Source: CADEFX01 sp046154585 (GTDB lineage Bacteria > Pseudomonadota > Alphaproteobacteria > Rhizobiales > Hyphomicrobiaceae). Taken from it: a stretch of 64,000 bases of DNA. The stretch spans positions 1 through 64,000 of the forward strand of contig JBJXDX010000038.1 of assembly GCA_046154585.1 (NCBI GenBank), written 5' to 3'. The position numbers were made by a program, and so were the translations under genes. Positions 1 to 8,514 of this stretch are shown in pieces (position 1 is the stretch's first letter; every line of letters begins with the position of its first letter). The notes under the pieces are model-generated. The model saw nothing but the letters and a program-made list of their open reading frames with translations. It was not told where the DNA came from and searched no databases.

Positions 1-180
1 GATCGCTATGCGTCGCCTCTTCCGGCAGCCTGCCTCCGCCCGGCACGTCGCGAGACACGGTCTAGAAACGTGCCACCCTCGATCGAGCGAAGTGCACGCA
101 TCATGCGGCACGCGCGGGAGGCGGGGACAAATCTGCCCGGGCATTCTGACGACAGCGTGAATCTCCCCCATGTCCTTGCC
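1..180. other. left edge, no gene assigned
   Basis: This edge stretch lies downstream of the minus-strand racemase-like gene. No reading frame here looks like a recognisable protein tail, though the C-terminus of a gene starting outside the window cannot be excluded. Confidence 0.4.
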
Positions 181-936
181 TCAAAACTTCGACAGCAACT
201 GCGTATACCCCTGCACCTTGTCGGTGATGCCGTTCATGCGCAGCGCGTGCCAGTAGGTTGCCGGGTTGATCGAGATCACCGGCTTGTCAAGCCAGCGCTC
301 GGCCTCGTCCGCCAGCCGCGCGAACGGCAGGTTGGCGCCGAACTGCACGATGGCCTCGATGTCGGGTCCGTCGATGGCCTTGATGGCGCGGATCATGTCC
401 TGCGCCGTCAGCACCGAGTACGTCGCCGGATCGGTGCCACGCATATGGTTGTAGCGCACCACCTCGTAGCCCTTGGCACCGAACACGCCGATCATTTTCG
501 GCTCGATGGCCGGATAGTACGGCTCCATGATCGCGATGCGGCGTTTCACGCCATGCAGCTTCAGCGCCTCGAACACCGCGTCCGTCGCGATCGCCACCGG
601 AATATCCCAGCCCGCCACCTTGCGAATGCGCCGCTTCAACTCCTCGCCCCATTCCAGCGTACCGCCCCACACAGCGAGCGCCGAGATGCCGAGAATGAAT
701 GCGTTGGGCTTGGCACTCATCACCTGCTCCACCGCCGGCTCCAGCGCGAGATCGATAAGCCGAACCAGCTCGCAGAAATCCTCGTCCGACTTGACGGCCA
801 TGTCCGGGATCATCATGCGCCCGAGATGATTGGTCACCCCGGCCGGACGCATATCGTCATACTCGGGCTGCACCACCGTATTCGGCGACGGCGTCGTCAC
901 CCCAAACGCCAGCCGCCACGCCAGATAGTCCCTCAT
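181..936 (-). CDS. Asp/Glu racemase-superfamily protein (maleate isomerase / arylmalonate decarboxylase-like)
   Basis: A 251-residue cytoplasmic protein with the size and two-lobe layout of the Asp/Glu/hydantoin racemase superfamily; the closest general class is the maleate cis-trans isomerase / arylmalonate decarboxylase group. Seen in the sequence: an N-terminal TTPSPNTVVQPEYDDMRPAG segment typical of these enzymes, ILGISALAVWGG near residues 81-92 and IVQFGANLPFARL near 196-208. These are the two places where catalytic cysteines usually sit, and neither has one; the only cysteine is Cys55. The protein therefore belongs to a Cys-less subfamily or uses another chemistry. Substrate is unknown; an organic diacid or its ester is a guess. 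It stands alone, divergent from the helicase gene. Confidence 0.75.
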   Translation of the reverse strand: MRDYLAWRLAFGVTTPSPNTVVQPEYDDMRPAGVTNHLGRMMIPDMAVKSDEDFCELVRLIDLALEPAVEQVMSAKPNAFILGISALAVWGGTLEWGEELKRRIRKVAGWDIPVAIATDAVFEALKLHGVKRRIAIMEPYYPAIEPKMIGVFGAKGYEVVRYNHMRGTDPATYSVLTAQDMIRAIKAIDGPDIEAIVQFGANLPFARLADEAERWLDKPVISINPATYWHALRMNGITDKVQGYTQLLSKF

Positions 937-1256
937 TCGCGTCGTCTCCCGTCACGCTCGTTGTTCGCTGCCCCATCATGCCGCAGCCCTACCGCCTCGC
1001 GAAGATCTTGATTCACCTTGACTTGTGCGTCGCACCATGAGAGAAGCGCGCACCGTTCAGATGAACGGCTTCCGGCGCTCCAGCCGCGTGAAGGGATATG
1101 TCTTGGGCTCTCTTGAGCCTCTTTCGTCCCCCTGTTGAGCGCCTCGAACGGTTTACCCCACAGACTGCCCAGGCCACGCGGGGCGTCCATCAGAGACGGA
1201 CTGCGCCGTTGTGCCATGTGCCCGACGAAACGTCGGCACGCGCATCTGCGCACCAA
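937..1256. other. divergent intergenic region, about 320 bp
   Basis: This gap separates the divergent racemase-like and helicase genes and must hold both promoters. An open frame runs from 1098 in phase with the helicase, but its predicted residues look unlike protein and the helicase homology begins only after 1257. I see no strong promoter consensus or hairpin. Confidence 0.4.
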
Positions 1257-3053
1257 ATGAAAGATTCCAAAACAGTGACGACATTTCTTGAACTCGGCCT
1301 CGACGCGCGCCTCCTGAAGGCGCTCGAAGCCGAAGGCTACACCACACCCACCCCCATCCAGGAGAAGGCCATCCCGCCGCTGCTGGCGGGCAAAGACCTG
1401 GTCGGCATCGCCCAGACCGGCACCGGCAAGACGGCCGCGTTCGCGCTGCCGATCCTGCAGCGCCTGGCCCAGGACCGCCGCCCCGCCCCGCGCAAAGGCT
1501 GCCGCGTGCTGGTGCTCAGCCCCACACGTGAACTGGCCACCCAGATCGCCGACAGCTTCCGCACCTATGGCCGCCTCATGAACCTGTCCGTGACCGTCGT
1601 GTTCGGCGGCGTCGGCCACCGGCCGCAGGTCCAGGCCATCGCCCGCGGCGTCGATATTCTCGTTGCCACGCCTGGCCGTCTTCTCGATCACATCTCCCAG
1701 CGCAGTTTGTCGCTGGAGGGCACCGAGATCTTCGTGCTCGACGAGGTCGACCAGATGCTCGACCTGGGCTTCATCCAGCCCATCCGCCGCATCGTCTCGA
1801 TGCTCTCGCACAAACGCCAGAACCTGTTCTTCTCAGCCACCATGCCGCGCGAGATCGGCAAGCTCGCCGATGAGCTGCTGACCGATCCGGTCCGCGTGTC
1901 CGTGGCCCCCTCGGCGACAACCGTCGAGCGCGTCTCGCAGCGCGTCATCCACGTCGAGACGAGCAAGAAGCGCGCGCTGCTGGTCGAGCTGTTCGCCGAT
2001 CCCGAGCTATCACGTGCCCTCGTTTTCACGCGCACCAAGCGCGGCGCCGACCGCGTTGCCGATCATCTCGAAACGGCGGGTGTCACTGTCGCCGCGATTC
2101 ACGGCAACAAGAGCCAGAAGCAGCGCGAGCAGGCGCTGGAGGCCTTCCGCAACGCGCGCATCCGCGTCCTGGTCGCCACCGACATCGCCGCACGCGGCAT
2201 CGACGTCGATCAGGTCAGTCACGTAGTGAACTTCGAGCTGCCGGACGTGCCGGAAAGCTATGTGCATCGTATCGGCCGCACGGCGCGTGCAGGCGCGGCA
2301 GGCAGCGCCATCTCGCTCGTCGACACCGAGGAACGCGACCAGCTGCGCGACATCGAGCGCCTGACCCGCCAGACCATTCCGGCGGAAGATCGCCGCCAGG
2401 ACGCAGGTTTGACGGCCGATCGTGCAGGGCGGCCCCAGCGCGGCCGGCCAAGCCAGGATCGTGGCGCCCGGCGCAACGGCTCGGGCGAACCGTCACGTCA
2501 CCGCGGCTCGAACGGACGCAATGCACCACGCGAGGGTGCGCGCGAACGGTCCGGCCAGAGCAACGGCTGGCGCGCCCGCGACACGGATCGTAACGGCGCC
2601 GCGGGCGACAGGCGCGAGGGTGCGCGTGGCGATCGCCACCAGCCTCACGATCGTCGCGAGGCGCACGATGGCGCAAACGGTGATCGTCATCAGCCGCGTG
2701 ATCGGCGTGAGGCCCGCGAGGGCGCCCGCCCGAACGGCGAGCAGGGCCACAATGGCTATCGTCATTCCGACACTCGCGGTTCCGAAGCGCGTGGCGAGCG
2801 CGCACCGCGCCCCCATTCAGGCGGCACGAACGAGCGCAGTCATGGCCGTCCCCGCCAGACGGATGGCCGTAGTTCCGAGCAACGCAGCGAGCGCGCCGCA
2901 CATTCCAAGCCGACCGGGGACATGGCCGGTGTCGGCTTCATGGCCAAACGTACAGGCCAGTCCCGGCCCGGCGATGCGCGCAACGGCGGCGACCGCGGCT
3001 TGCGCCGCAACCGCACGAGTGGCACCTCCCAGCAGGGCGGCAAGCGCTGGTAG
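1257..3053 (+). CDS. rhlE: DEAD-box-family ATP-dependent RNA helicase, RhlE-like, with DEVD motif II
   Basis: A 598-residue ATP-dependent RNA helicase that should remodel structured RNA or ribosomal precursors. The helicase core fills residues 1-370: Q motif around 30-36, Walker A AQTGTGKT at 52-59, PTRELATQ at 89-96, ATPGRL at 137-142, motif II at 162-165, SAT at 193-195, ARGIDV at 312-317 and HRIGRTARAG at 337-346. Motif II reads DEVD instead of DEAD, one codon changed from Ala to Val. The remaining 220 residues are a low-complexity Arg/Gly/Asn/Asp-rich tail containing a tandem duplication around DRREA, probably an RNA-binding extension. I chose the ATG at 1257 because homology begins directly after it; an upstream in-frame ATG at 1098 would add 53 non-conserved residues. 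Confidence 0.92.
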   Translation: MKDSKTVTTFLELGLDARLLKALEAEGYTTPTPIQEKAIPPLLAGKDLVGIAQTGTGKTAAFALPILQRLAQDRRPAPRKGCRVLVLSPTRELATQIADSFRTYGRLMNLSVTVVFGGVGHRPQVQAIARGVDILVATPGRLLDHISQRSLSLEGTEIFVLDEVDQMLDLGFIQPIRRIVSMLSHKRQNLFFSATMPREIGKLADELLTDPVRVSVAPSATTVERVSQRVIHVETSKKRALLVELFADPELSRALVFTRTKRGADRVADHLETAGVTVAAIHGNKSQKQREQALEAFRNARIRVLVATDIAARGIDVDQVSHVVNFELPDVPESYVHRIGRTARAGAAGSAISLVDTEERDQLRDIERLTRQTIPAEDRRQDAGLTADRAGRPQRGRPSQDRGARRNGSGEPSRHRGSNGRNAPREGARERSGQSNGWRARDTDRNGAAGDRREGARGDRHQPHDRREAHDGANGDRHQPRDRREAREGARPNGEQGHNGYRHSDTRGSEARGERAPRPHSGGTNERSHGRPRQTDGRSSEQRSERAAHSKPTGDMAGVGFMAKRTGQSRPGDARNGGDRGLRRNRTSGTSQQGGKRW

Positions 3054-3064
3054 GAGAAACGTTC

Positions 3065-3089
3065 AGGGGCGCCGTCATACGGCGCTCCT
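3065..3089. terminator. bidirectional terminator-like hairpin
   Basis: An 11-bp stem (3065-3075 with 3079-3089, one G-U pair, CAT loop) fills most of the 38-bp gap between the stop codons of two convergent genes. No long T-run follows on either strand, so this may be a weak or Rho-assisted terminator. Confidence 0.55.
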
Positions 3090-3091
3090 CC

Positions 3092-3772
3092 TCATTTCGC
3101 ATTCGCGCTGGCTTGCCAGTCCTTGGCGTACATCGGTAGCGTGCCGGTGTTGAAGGCGCGCGCGTCGTAGACCCTCAACGTCCGCTCGAACGTCACCGAC
3201 GGCTCCGGCGACTGCCAGAGCCGGTCGAACCAGCCCAGATCATTCACTTCGGCAAGATCGAGCGTCAGCTTGAATTTGTAGTCACCCACCTCGTCGATGA
3301 GCTGCGGCGGCTTCTCCTCGTCGCCGCGCGTGTAGAAGAGGATGGGTTCCGTCCGGCTGGAACGGCCGGAAAGCGAGAGCGGCGCGAAGCTCTGGTACGC
3401 CATCGTGCGCGTCCGATCCATGCTCCAGCGCCCGATGTCGGCGGCATAGAACCGCTTCACCTCGCCCGTCTTGATATCCGTCACCTCGAGATTGATCGAC
3501 AGCACCGTCCCCGTGCGCGCACCCTCGTTCGTCAGCGTCACAGGCACCGCGATCATCTCGAAGTTCGAGTTCTGATAGGGCGCGGAATAATGGATCACCG
3601 GCGGCACGAACACGCGCACGTCCGGCCACTTGAGCGACGTATCCCACAAGCTGTAGAGCGAGAACAGCAAAGCTGACATCGAAACGAGCGCCGTGATGCG
3701 ATCCCCCGAATGCCGGACGTTCTCATAGACGATACGCTCCGGCGACTGCTCGCTTGCCACTTGCCTTGTCAT
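3092..3772 (-). CDS. membrane-anchored protein of unknown function
   Basis: A 226-residue protein I do not recognise. Residues 1-25 are polar and cytoplasmic, residues 26-44 (ITALVSMSALLFSLYSLWD) form one transmembrane anchor, and the remaining 180 residues look like a beta-rich extracytoplasmic domain. VIHYSAPYQNSNFEMIAVPV and the following NEGARTGTVLSINLEVTD resemble an immunoglobulin-like or CARDB-like fold, but that is inference from alternating hydrophobic strands. It lies convergent to the helicase and has no obvious operon partner. The start is an ATG with GGAGG-like purines just upstream. Confidence 0.75.
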   Translation of the reverse strand: MTRQVASEQSPERIVYENVRHSGDRITALVSMSALLFSLYSLWDTSLKWPDVRVFVPPVIHYSAPYQNSNFEMIAVPVTLTNEGARTGTVLSINLEVTDIKTGEVKRFYAADIGRWSMDRTRTMAYQSFAPLSLSGRSSRTEPILFYTRGDEEKPPQLIDEVGDYKFKLTLDLAEVNDLGWFDRLWQSPEPSVTFERTLRVYDARAFNTGTLPMYAKDWQASANAK

Positions 3773-4088
3773 AGTCCTCCCCCGAAATGCGCACAGGCTG
3801 GCAGCCTAAGCAGTCTCAGGAAATGGCAACATTGCGGCGGTGAGCCCCTAGCGTTTTCCGGGTAGATTGACGTAGGCTGGCTGCCGCGCAGGATTCTGGA
3901 TCCCGGGTCGCGCGCAGGAATAATCGCTTTGCGAACTGAGGGAGTCCCGTGGCCTGCGCCCGCCCGGGATGACAGCGAGAGTGTGCGGCCGCACCACACC
4001 CAAATTTGTCATCCCGGCCAAGCGAGCAAAGCGAGCGCGAGCCGGGACCCAGGGGCCACAATCGAGTGCGATCCAAATCGGAAAGACT
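3773..4088. other. gene-free gap with palindromic repeats
   Basis: This 316-bp gap between two minus-strand genes contains no convincing coding sequence. Several short frames pass through it, but they are arginine- and proline-rich and overlap the palindromic repeat listed separately. Confidence 0.6.
3900..4047. repeat. nested intergenic palindromic repeat (two hairpins)
   Basis: Two stem-loop units lie head to head. Unit 1 pairs 3900-3918 (ATCCCGGGTCGCGCGCAGG) imperfectly with 3953-3970. Unit 2 pairs TCCCGGC at 4012-4018 with GCCGGGA at 4041-4047 around an AGCGAGC-rich loop. An 11-bp exact inverted repeat (CCGGGATGACA at 3964-3974, TGTCATCCCGG at 4008-4018) joins the units. This is the look of dispersed REP-type elements in alphaproteobacterial genomes. 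Confidence 0.65.
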
Positions 4089-4547
4089 CTAACCCGCCTT
4101 CCGCAGCGAGCGCGGCAGCTTCGGATGGCTGTGCCCGCAGCCTTCGCTCTCCTGCCCGAACTCACACACCTTCATCTTCAGTGCGCGCGCCAGCCACGCG
4201 GCTACCAGTCCGCGATGGCAATAGTCATCACCCGGCTCCGGCGGCTCCCAGCACAAGAGAACCGGCACGCGGTCATCCGCCATCGCCATCAGATCATCGA
4301 CCGTCGCCTGCGGATCGAGCGGCGCCAGGATCTCCTCCTCGTAGCGCTTCGCCCATTCGCGCTCGTCGGGAATGGACCGGAACCACGGTCCCGGGTTGAG
4401 CTTGGGATAGCGCCGGAAACCCTTCTGCCCGCGCGGCGTGCTGCGCGAGATGCCGATGCGGCAATACTTCGTTTCGTCGATCTTCGTCTGCCAGCTCGAC
4501 GTCAAAATCTGAGCTTTGGTGGTCTTGCCCGTCGCTGACTTGGCCAT
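4089..4547 (-). CDS. DUF488-like protein
   Basis: A 152-residue soluble protein. LLCWEPPEPGDDYCHRGLVA near residues 105-125 and the RIGISRSTPRG-KGFRRYPKLNPGPWF stretch near 33-60 match the DUF488 group, whose biochemical role is unsettled. I chose the ATG at 4547 because a GAGG box sits 8 bases upstream; an upstream frame extension to 4589 would overlap the preceding gene. The start lies 10 bp after the stop of the FAD oxidoreductase, so the gene is probably the last member of the long operon. The C-terminal GCGHSHPKLPRSLRKAG segment is basic and Cys/His-containing. Confidence 0.7.
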   Translation of the reverse strand: MAKSATGKTTKAQILTSSWQTKIDETKYCRIGISRSTPRGQKGFRRYPKLNPGPWFRSIPDEREWAKRYEEEILAPLDPQATVDDLMAMADDRVPVLLCWEPPEPGDDYCHRGLVAAWLARALKMKVCEFGQESEGCGHSHPKLPRSLRKAG

Positions 4548-4557
4548 CGAGATAACC

Positions 4558-5673
4558 TCAAGCAGCCTTCTGGAATCTCCGAATATCAAATGGCGCGATT
4601 GGCAGATTGGACCGCCCCGTCGTCACCAGCTCCGCCATCAGCGCACCGCAAGCCGGCCCAAGCTGAAAGCCATGCGCCGAGAATCCGAACGCATGAAACA
4701 CACCCTCTGACGTCGAGCTTTTCCCGATCACCGGAATGTCGTCGGGCATGCGCGCCTCGATGCCGGCCCACGCGCGCACGATCTGCGCACCACGCATCAC
4801 CGGGAACAGATCGTAGACCGTCTTGGCATTGACCGCGAGCCGCTCCCAATCGAGGTCCGTCCGATTTTCGTCCGGACGCGCTCGGCCTCGATGCCCCCCG
4901 CCGATCAGCACCGTACCGTTCGCAAACTGCTTGAACGAAAGCGTACGGCCGCCCGCTCCCACCACCGGTTTGAGAAAGGTTGGCATGGAAGCCGTAATCA
5001 TCAGCATCGGTGCGATCACCTCCAGCGGTACGGGCTCGCCGAGCTGAGCCGCAATCCGCCCAGCCCAGGCGCCGGCGCAGTTCACGACCACCGGCGCCGT
5101 CTCGGTCCCTTTGTCCGTCTCGACGCGCCACACACCGTCGGCACGTTTCAGGCCCAGCGCGCGCATGCCCTCCTTGAAAATCACACCAAGACCCTCGGCC
5201 TTGCGCTTGAACGCCTGCACCGTCCGAAAAGGCAGCGCTGCGCCATCCGTGCGACACACGATCGCGCCGACACAATGATCTGCGATGGCCGGCACGATCT
5301 CCCGCAGCTCCTGCTGCCCGATCAGCTCCTCGTGCGCGAATCCGAGCGCGGTCACCTCGTCGACGCGCGCCTTGAGCCGCGCCAGTTCCTCCTCGCCTTC
5401 CGCAACCTTGACCTGCCCGTGGCTCTCGAACCCGCAATCGTCGTCGACGAGATCGCGGATGCGATGCCACATCTCCATGGAGGCGATCGACAGCGGGATC
5501 TCGGCCACGTGCCGTCCCAGCCGCCGCACGCCGCCCGCGTTCACGCCCGACGCATGCCGTCCGACGTGATCCTTTTCGATCAGCATCACCTTGCGGCCGC
5601 GCATCGCCAGGTGCAGCGCCGTCGAGCACCCATGCAGCCCGCCACCAATGACGATGACGTCGGGACGAGTCAT
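4558..5673 (-). CDS. DAO-family FAD-dependent oxidoreductase (dehydrogenase beta-type subunit 1)
   Basis: A 371-residue flavoprotein of the D-amino-acid oxidase / glycine oxidase / sarcosine oxidase beta family, predicted to oxidise a secondary amine or amino acid at the C-N bond. The Rossmann motif VIVIGGGLHGCSTALHLAMRG covers residues 6-26, followed by an acidic ribose-binding Glu (LIEKDHVG). The C-terminus has the usual GIEARMPDDIPVIG and GFSAHGFQLGPACG FAD-contacting motifs. The ATG at 5673 is chosen because the dinucleotide-binding fold begins right after it. It lies 8 bp downstream of the NAD(P)/FAD alpha-type gene and probably forms the catalytic beta subunit of a complex with it and the small [2Fe-2S] protein. 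Confidence 0.88.
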   Translation of the reverse strand: MTRPDVIVIGGGLHGCSTALHLAMRGRKVMLIEKDHVGRHASGVNAGGVRRLGRHVAEIPLSIASMEMWHRIRDLVDDDCGFESHGQVKVAEGEEELARLKARVDEVTALGFAHEELIGQQELREIVPAIADHCVGAIVCRTDGAALPFRTVQAFKRKAEGLGVIFKEGMRALGLKRADGVWRVETDKGTETAPVVVNCAGAWAGRIAAQLGEPVPLEVIAPMLMITASMPTFLKPVVGAGGRTLSFKQFANGTVLIGGGHRGRARPDENRTDLDWERLAVNAKTVYDLFPVMRGAQIVRAWAGIEARMPDDIPVIGKSSTSEGVFHAFGFSAHGFQLGPACGALMAELVTTGRSNLPIAPFDIRRFQKAA

Positions 5674-5681
5674 GGGGGACC

Positions 5682-7103
5682 TCAGATGCGCACGACGGCA
5701 GTGACGTCGCTCTCGCTCTTCGGCATCGACGCCAGCTCCGCCAGCGCGATCGGCTTCACCGGCGGCCGCAGGCGGTAGTAGCCGACTTCCGCCGGCGTGA
5801 CGCCGCGCGTCTCGGCGATCAGCTCCGTCACCGTCAACCCGCACATGCGCCCCTGGCACGGCCCCATCCCGCAGCGCAGGAACGACTTGAGTTGGTTCGG
5901 TCCCATGCAGCCGATCGCCACGTTGTCGACCACCTGCTGGGCCGTCACCTCCTCGCAGCGGCACACGATGGTATCGCCCGACGGAATGCGAAAGGCATTG
6001 GCCGGACGATACAGCGTGTCGAGAAACGCCCGCGCCCCATCGTACTTGGCCAGCGCCTTCCGGCACGCGGCCTCGTCCGGCAGCTTGCCAGTCTCGCCAT
6101 TCAGCCCGCGCACGGCCGCGATGCCCGCAAGCCGCCCGCGCTCGACCGCCGCCTCCGCGCCTGCGATCCCGGCGCCGTCTCCCGCGACGGCCACGCCCTC
6201 GATGCTGGTGCCGCCGTAGGTATCGACCACCGGCACGAAGCTAAGCTGCTGCGCATCCCAGCGATGTTCCACCCCCGAGGCCATGGCGAGATTGACGTTA
6301 GGCACCACGCCCTGATGCAGCAGGAGTGTGTCTGCCGCCATCCGCTGGCCGCCCTCGCTCCCGCGCCGGAAGATGACGGCCTCCACCTTGTCGCGCCCGT
6401 CCGCTGCCAACGACGTGATGCCCGTCAGCACGCGCACGCGCCGCCGCACGCCCGCCATCAGCTTCAGGCCTTTGACGAGATACGGCGAGGTTGCGAACGG
6501 CACCGCATGTTTGAGTGCCTGCCGCCACGCCGCGCTATCGGACGTGTCCAGAATGGCGTGAATCTGCCCGCCTGCCTGTAGCATCTGGTGTGCATAAAGC
6601 CACAACAGCGGCCCGGCACCGGCCAGCACCACACGGCCGCTCGGAAACAGCCCCGATGCCTTCAACAACGTCTGCGCGCCGCCGACGCTCATGACGCCCG
6701 GCAGCGTCCATCCCGGAATGGGAAACGGCCGCTCCAGCGCGCCCGTCGCAATCACCACCCGCCGCGCATCGAGCATGCGCGCACCACCGCCGAACGACAC
6801 GCCGATCTCAAGCTCGCGCGACAGACTCCATACTGCGGCGCCCGGCGCGTGCTTCGCCCCGCTCGCCTCGAACGCCCGGACGATGTCCTGGCCCTTCCAG
6901 TAGTCGTCACCGAGCACGCGACGATCCTGCACCGGCGTCATCGTCACCGCGCGCCAGACCTGCCCGCCCGGCGCCGGACTATCGTCCAGCACCACCGTGG
7001 ACAGCCCCGCCGTCGCAGCAACTGTCGCCGCCGCCAACCCTGCCGGGCCGGCGCCAACAACAGCAACGTCATATTGATCCTCGAGGTCAGTCACCACGCT
7101 CAC
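5682..7103 (-). CDS. FAD/NAD(P)-binding oxidoreductase with BFD-like [2Fe-2S] domain (HcnB / opine oxidase A-like, alpha subunit)
   Basis: A 473-residue pyridine-nucleotide-disulfide-oxidoreductase-fold subunit of the HcnB/OoxA type. VAVVGAGPAGLAAATVAATA near residues 13-32 binds FAD; a second dinucleotide-binding motif, VVLAGAGPLLWLYAHQM, lies near 158-174. The last 100 residues carry a BFD-like iron-sulfur region with Cys-x-Cys (VCRCEE) and a distal CGMGPCQGRMC cluster. In D-hydroxyproline, opine and nopaline dehydrogenases such a subunit passes electrons from the DAO-type subunit to the respiratory chain. The start is GTG at 7103, in a GTGA overlap with the stop of the small [2Fe-2S] gene, which implies translational coupling and a stoichiometric complex. 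Confidence 0.88.
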   Translation of the reverse strand: MSVVTDLEDQYDVAVVGAGPAGLAAATVAATAGLSTVVLDDSPAPGGQVWRAVTMTPVQDRRVLGDDYWKGQDIVRAFEASGAKHAPGAAVWSLSRELEIGVSFGGGARMLDARRVVIATGALERPFPIPGWTLPGVMSVGGAQTLLKASGLFPSGRVVLAGAGPLLWLYAHQMLQAGGQIHAILDTSDSAAWRQALKHAVPFATSPYLVKGLKLMAGVRRRVRVLTGITSLAADGRDKVEAVIFRRGSEGGQRMAADTLLLHQGVVPNVNLAMASGVEHRWDAQQLSFVPVVDTYGGTSIEGVAVAGDGAGIAGAEAAVERGRLAGIAAVRGLNGETGKLPDEAACRKALAKYDGARAFLDTLYRPANAFRIPSGDTIVCRCEEVTAQQVVDNVAIGCMGPNQLKSFLRCGMGPCQGRMCGLTVTELIAETRGVTPAEVGYYRLRPPVKPIALAELASMPKSESDVTAVVRI

Positions 7104-7393
7104 CGGCCGGCCTCCCGCTTGCCCTTTTGCGTCTCCACACGCATGCCCTCGCTCACCGGCACCAGGCAGCCCTGCCGGTTACCCACGTCATCGATCGTCA
7201 CCAGGCATTCGAAGCACACGCCCATCATGCAGTACGGCGCCCGCGGCGCGCCCGACACCGGCGTCGTTCGCGTCGACGTCAATCCCGCAGCCAGCAGCGC
7301 CGCCGCGACGGTATCACCCGCCCGCGCCGTCACCCGCGCCCCATCGACCGAAATGACCACGCTGCCCTCGCTTTTGCCGATGCGCTGAAACAT
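7100..7393 (-). CDS. small [2Fe-2S] ferredoxin-fold subunit (HcnA-like, gamma subunit)
   Basis: A 97-residue plant-type ferredoxin-fold protein. Cysteines 55, 60, 63 and 76 form C-x4-C-x2-C-x12-C (YCMMGVCFECLVTIDD), which ligates a [2Fe-2S] cluster. The length equals the stand-alone gamma subunits of heteromeric opine and D-hydroxyproline dehydrogenases and of hydrogen cyanide synthase. It should relay electrons between the two flavin subunits. The ATG at 7393 shares a base with the stop of the upstream DAO gene (TGATG), and its own stop overlaps the GTG of the alpha-type gene, so three subunits are translated as a coupled chain. Confidence 0.88.
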   Translation of the reverse strand: MFQRIGKSEGSVVISVDGARVTARAGDTVAAALLAAGLTSTRTTPVSGAPRAPYCMMGVCFECLVTIDDVGNRQGCLVPVSEGMRVETQKGKREAGR

Positions 7394-8514
7394 CAGAACC
7401 TCTTGGCCGAAAAGGCGCCGACCAGATCCGGATCGAGCGCACCCTTGGCAATCATCGGCGCGATCGTCAGCGCGTGATTGGCCGCCAGCGTCACGCCCGA
7501 ATGGCAGCACGCGACGAACGCGCCCGGATGCGTCTCGGACTGGTCGTAGATCGGAAAGCCATCCTGGGTCATGACACGCACGCCCGTCCAGGTCCGCACC
7601 ACGTTGGCGTTTCTGAGCACCGGAAACATGCGCACCGCGCGATCGGCCTCGACCGCCGCGATGCCCATGTTCGTCCCCTCAGGCGTGATCCCCTCCTCTT
7701 TGCTGTCACCGATCATCACCGTGCCCTCGTCGGTCTGCCGCACGGTCACCACGGGATGCTTGAGGAAAGGTTGTAGCCGCTCAGTGACGATAATCTGCCC
7801 GCGCTCCGGCCGCATCGGCGCCGTGAGCCCCACCATCGGCGCCAGTTTCATGTTGGCATTGCCCGCCGCCAGAACCACTTTGGCGGCCTGCACCTCACCC
7901 GAGTTCGTGGCCAGCGCAAAGCCGCCGCCGGCCTTCTGTGCAATCGCCTCGACGCGATGGTTCGGCAGATAGTGCGTGCCGAATTTCGCCAATCCCGTAT
8001 GCAGCGCACGCAGCAGGCGCAGCGAGTTCACATGCCCGTCGAGCGGACAGAAGCTGCCGCCGACCACCTCGGGCCCGATCGCCGGCAGCATGCGCTCGAT
8101 CTCGCTGCGCTCGATCATCTTGGCTTCGTATTCGACGATGCCGGGCTGGTTGTGCAGGCGCCTGAGAGTTTGCGCTCGGTGCTCTACCTCGCGCTCTGAG
8201 AGGCACAGGCTGAACCCGCCCGTGCGCTCAAACACGACATCGAGGCCGGTTACATCCTTCACCTCGGCCGCAAACCCCGCCCAGGCGTCGGACGATTTGA
8301 TCGTCCAGCCGGCATACTCGGGCATGCCCAGGCCCTTGGACTGCACCCAGACCAGCGCAAAGTTTGCGCGCGACGCGCGGATCGCCGTATCGCCCTCATC
8401 GAGCAGCGCCACGCGCTCGCCGCCACGCGCCAGCCCCCACGCGATGGATGCGCCGAGCAGCCCGCCGCCCACGACGGCGGTGTCGTAGTCGCGCCGTTGC
8501 GTCGTCATCGCCAT
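7393..8514 (-). CDS. DAO-family FAD-dependent oxidoreductase (beta-type subunit 2)
   Basis: A 373-residue flavoprotein of the DAO superfamily, distinct from the DAO gene at 4558. The Rossmann stretch TAVVGGGLLGASIAWGLARG covers about residues 11-30, with acidic LLDEGD just after it. The C-terminal half shows RPERGQIIVTERLQPFL and an FAD-contacting TGVRVMTQDGFPIYD. It overlaps the upstream permease by one base (TGATG) and the downstream ferredoxin gene likewise, so it is the DAO subunit most tightly coupled to the alpha/gamma pair. The two DAO genes may give the complex alternative catalytic subunits or serve successive steps. The likely substrate class is an N-substituted or D-amino acid; that is inference. 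Confidence 0.88.
   Translation of the reverse strand: MAMTTQRRDYDTAVVGGGLLGASIAWGLARGGERVALLDEGDTAIRASRANFALVWVQSKGLGMPEYAGWTIKSSDAWAGFAAEVKDVTGLDVVFERTGGFSLCLSEREVEHRAQTLRRLHNQPGIVEYEAKMIERSEIERMLPAIGPEVVGGSFCPLDGHVNSLRLLRALHTGLAKFGTHYLPNHRVEAIAQKAGGGFALATNSGEVQAAKVVLAAGNANMKLAPMVGLTAPMRPERGQIIVTERLQPFLKHPVVTVRQTDEGTVMIGDSKEEGITPEGTNMGIAAVEADRAVRMFPVLRNANVVRTWTGVRVMTQDGFPIYDQSETHPGAFVACCHSGVTLAANHALTIAPMIAKGALDPDLVGAFSAKRF

Noticed and set aside
4558..6066. A longer N-terminus for the DAO protein, up to 6066
   Set aside because: The extra 131 residues read through the alpha-subunit gene in another frame, and the FAD motif demands a start at 5673.
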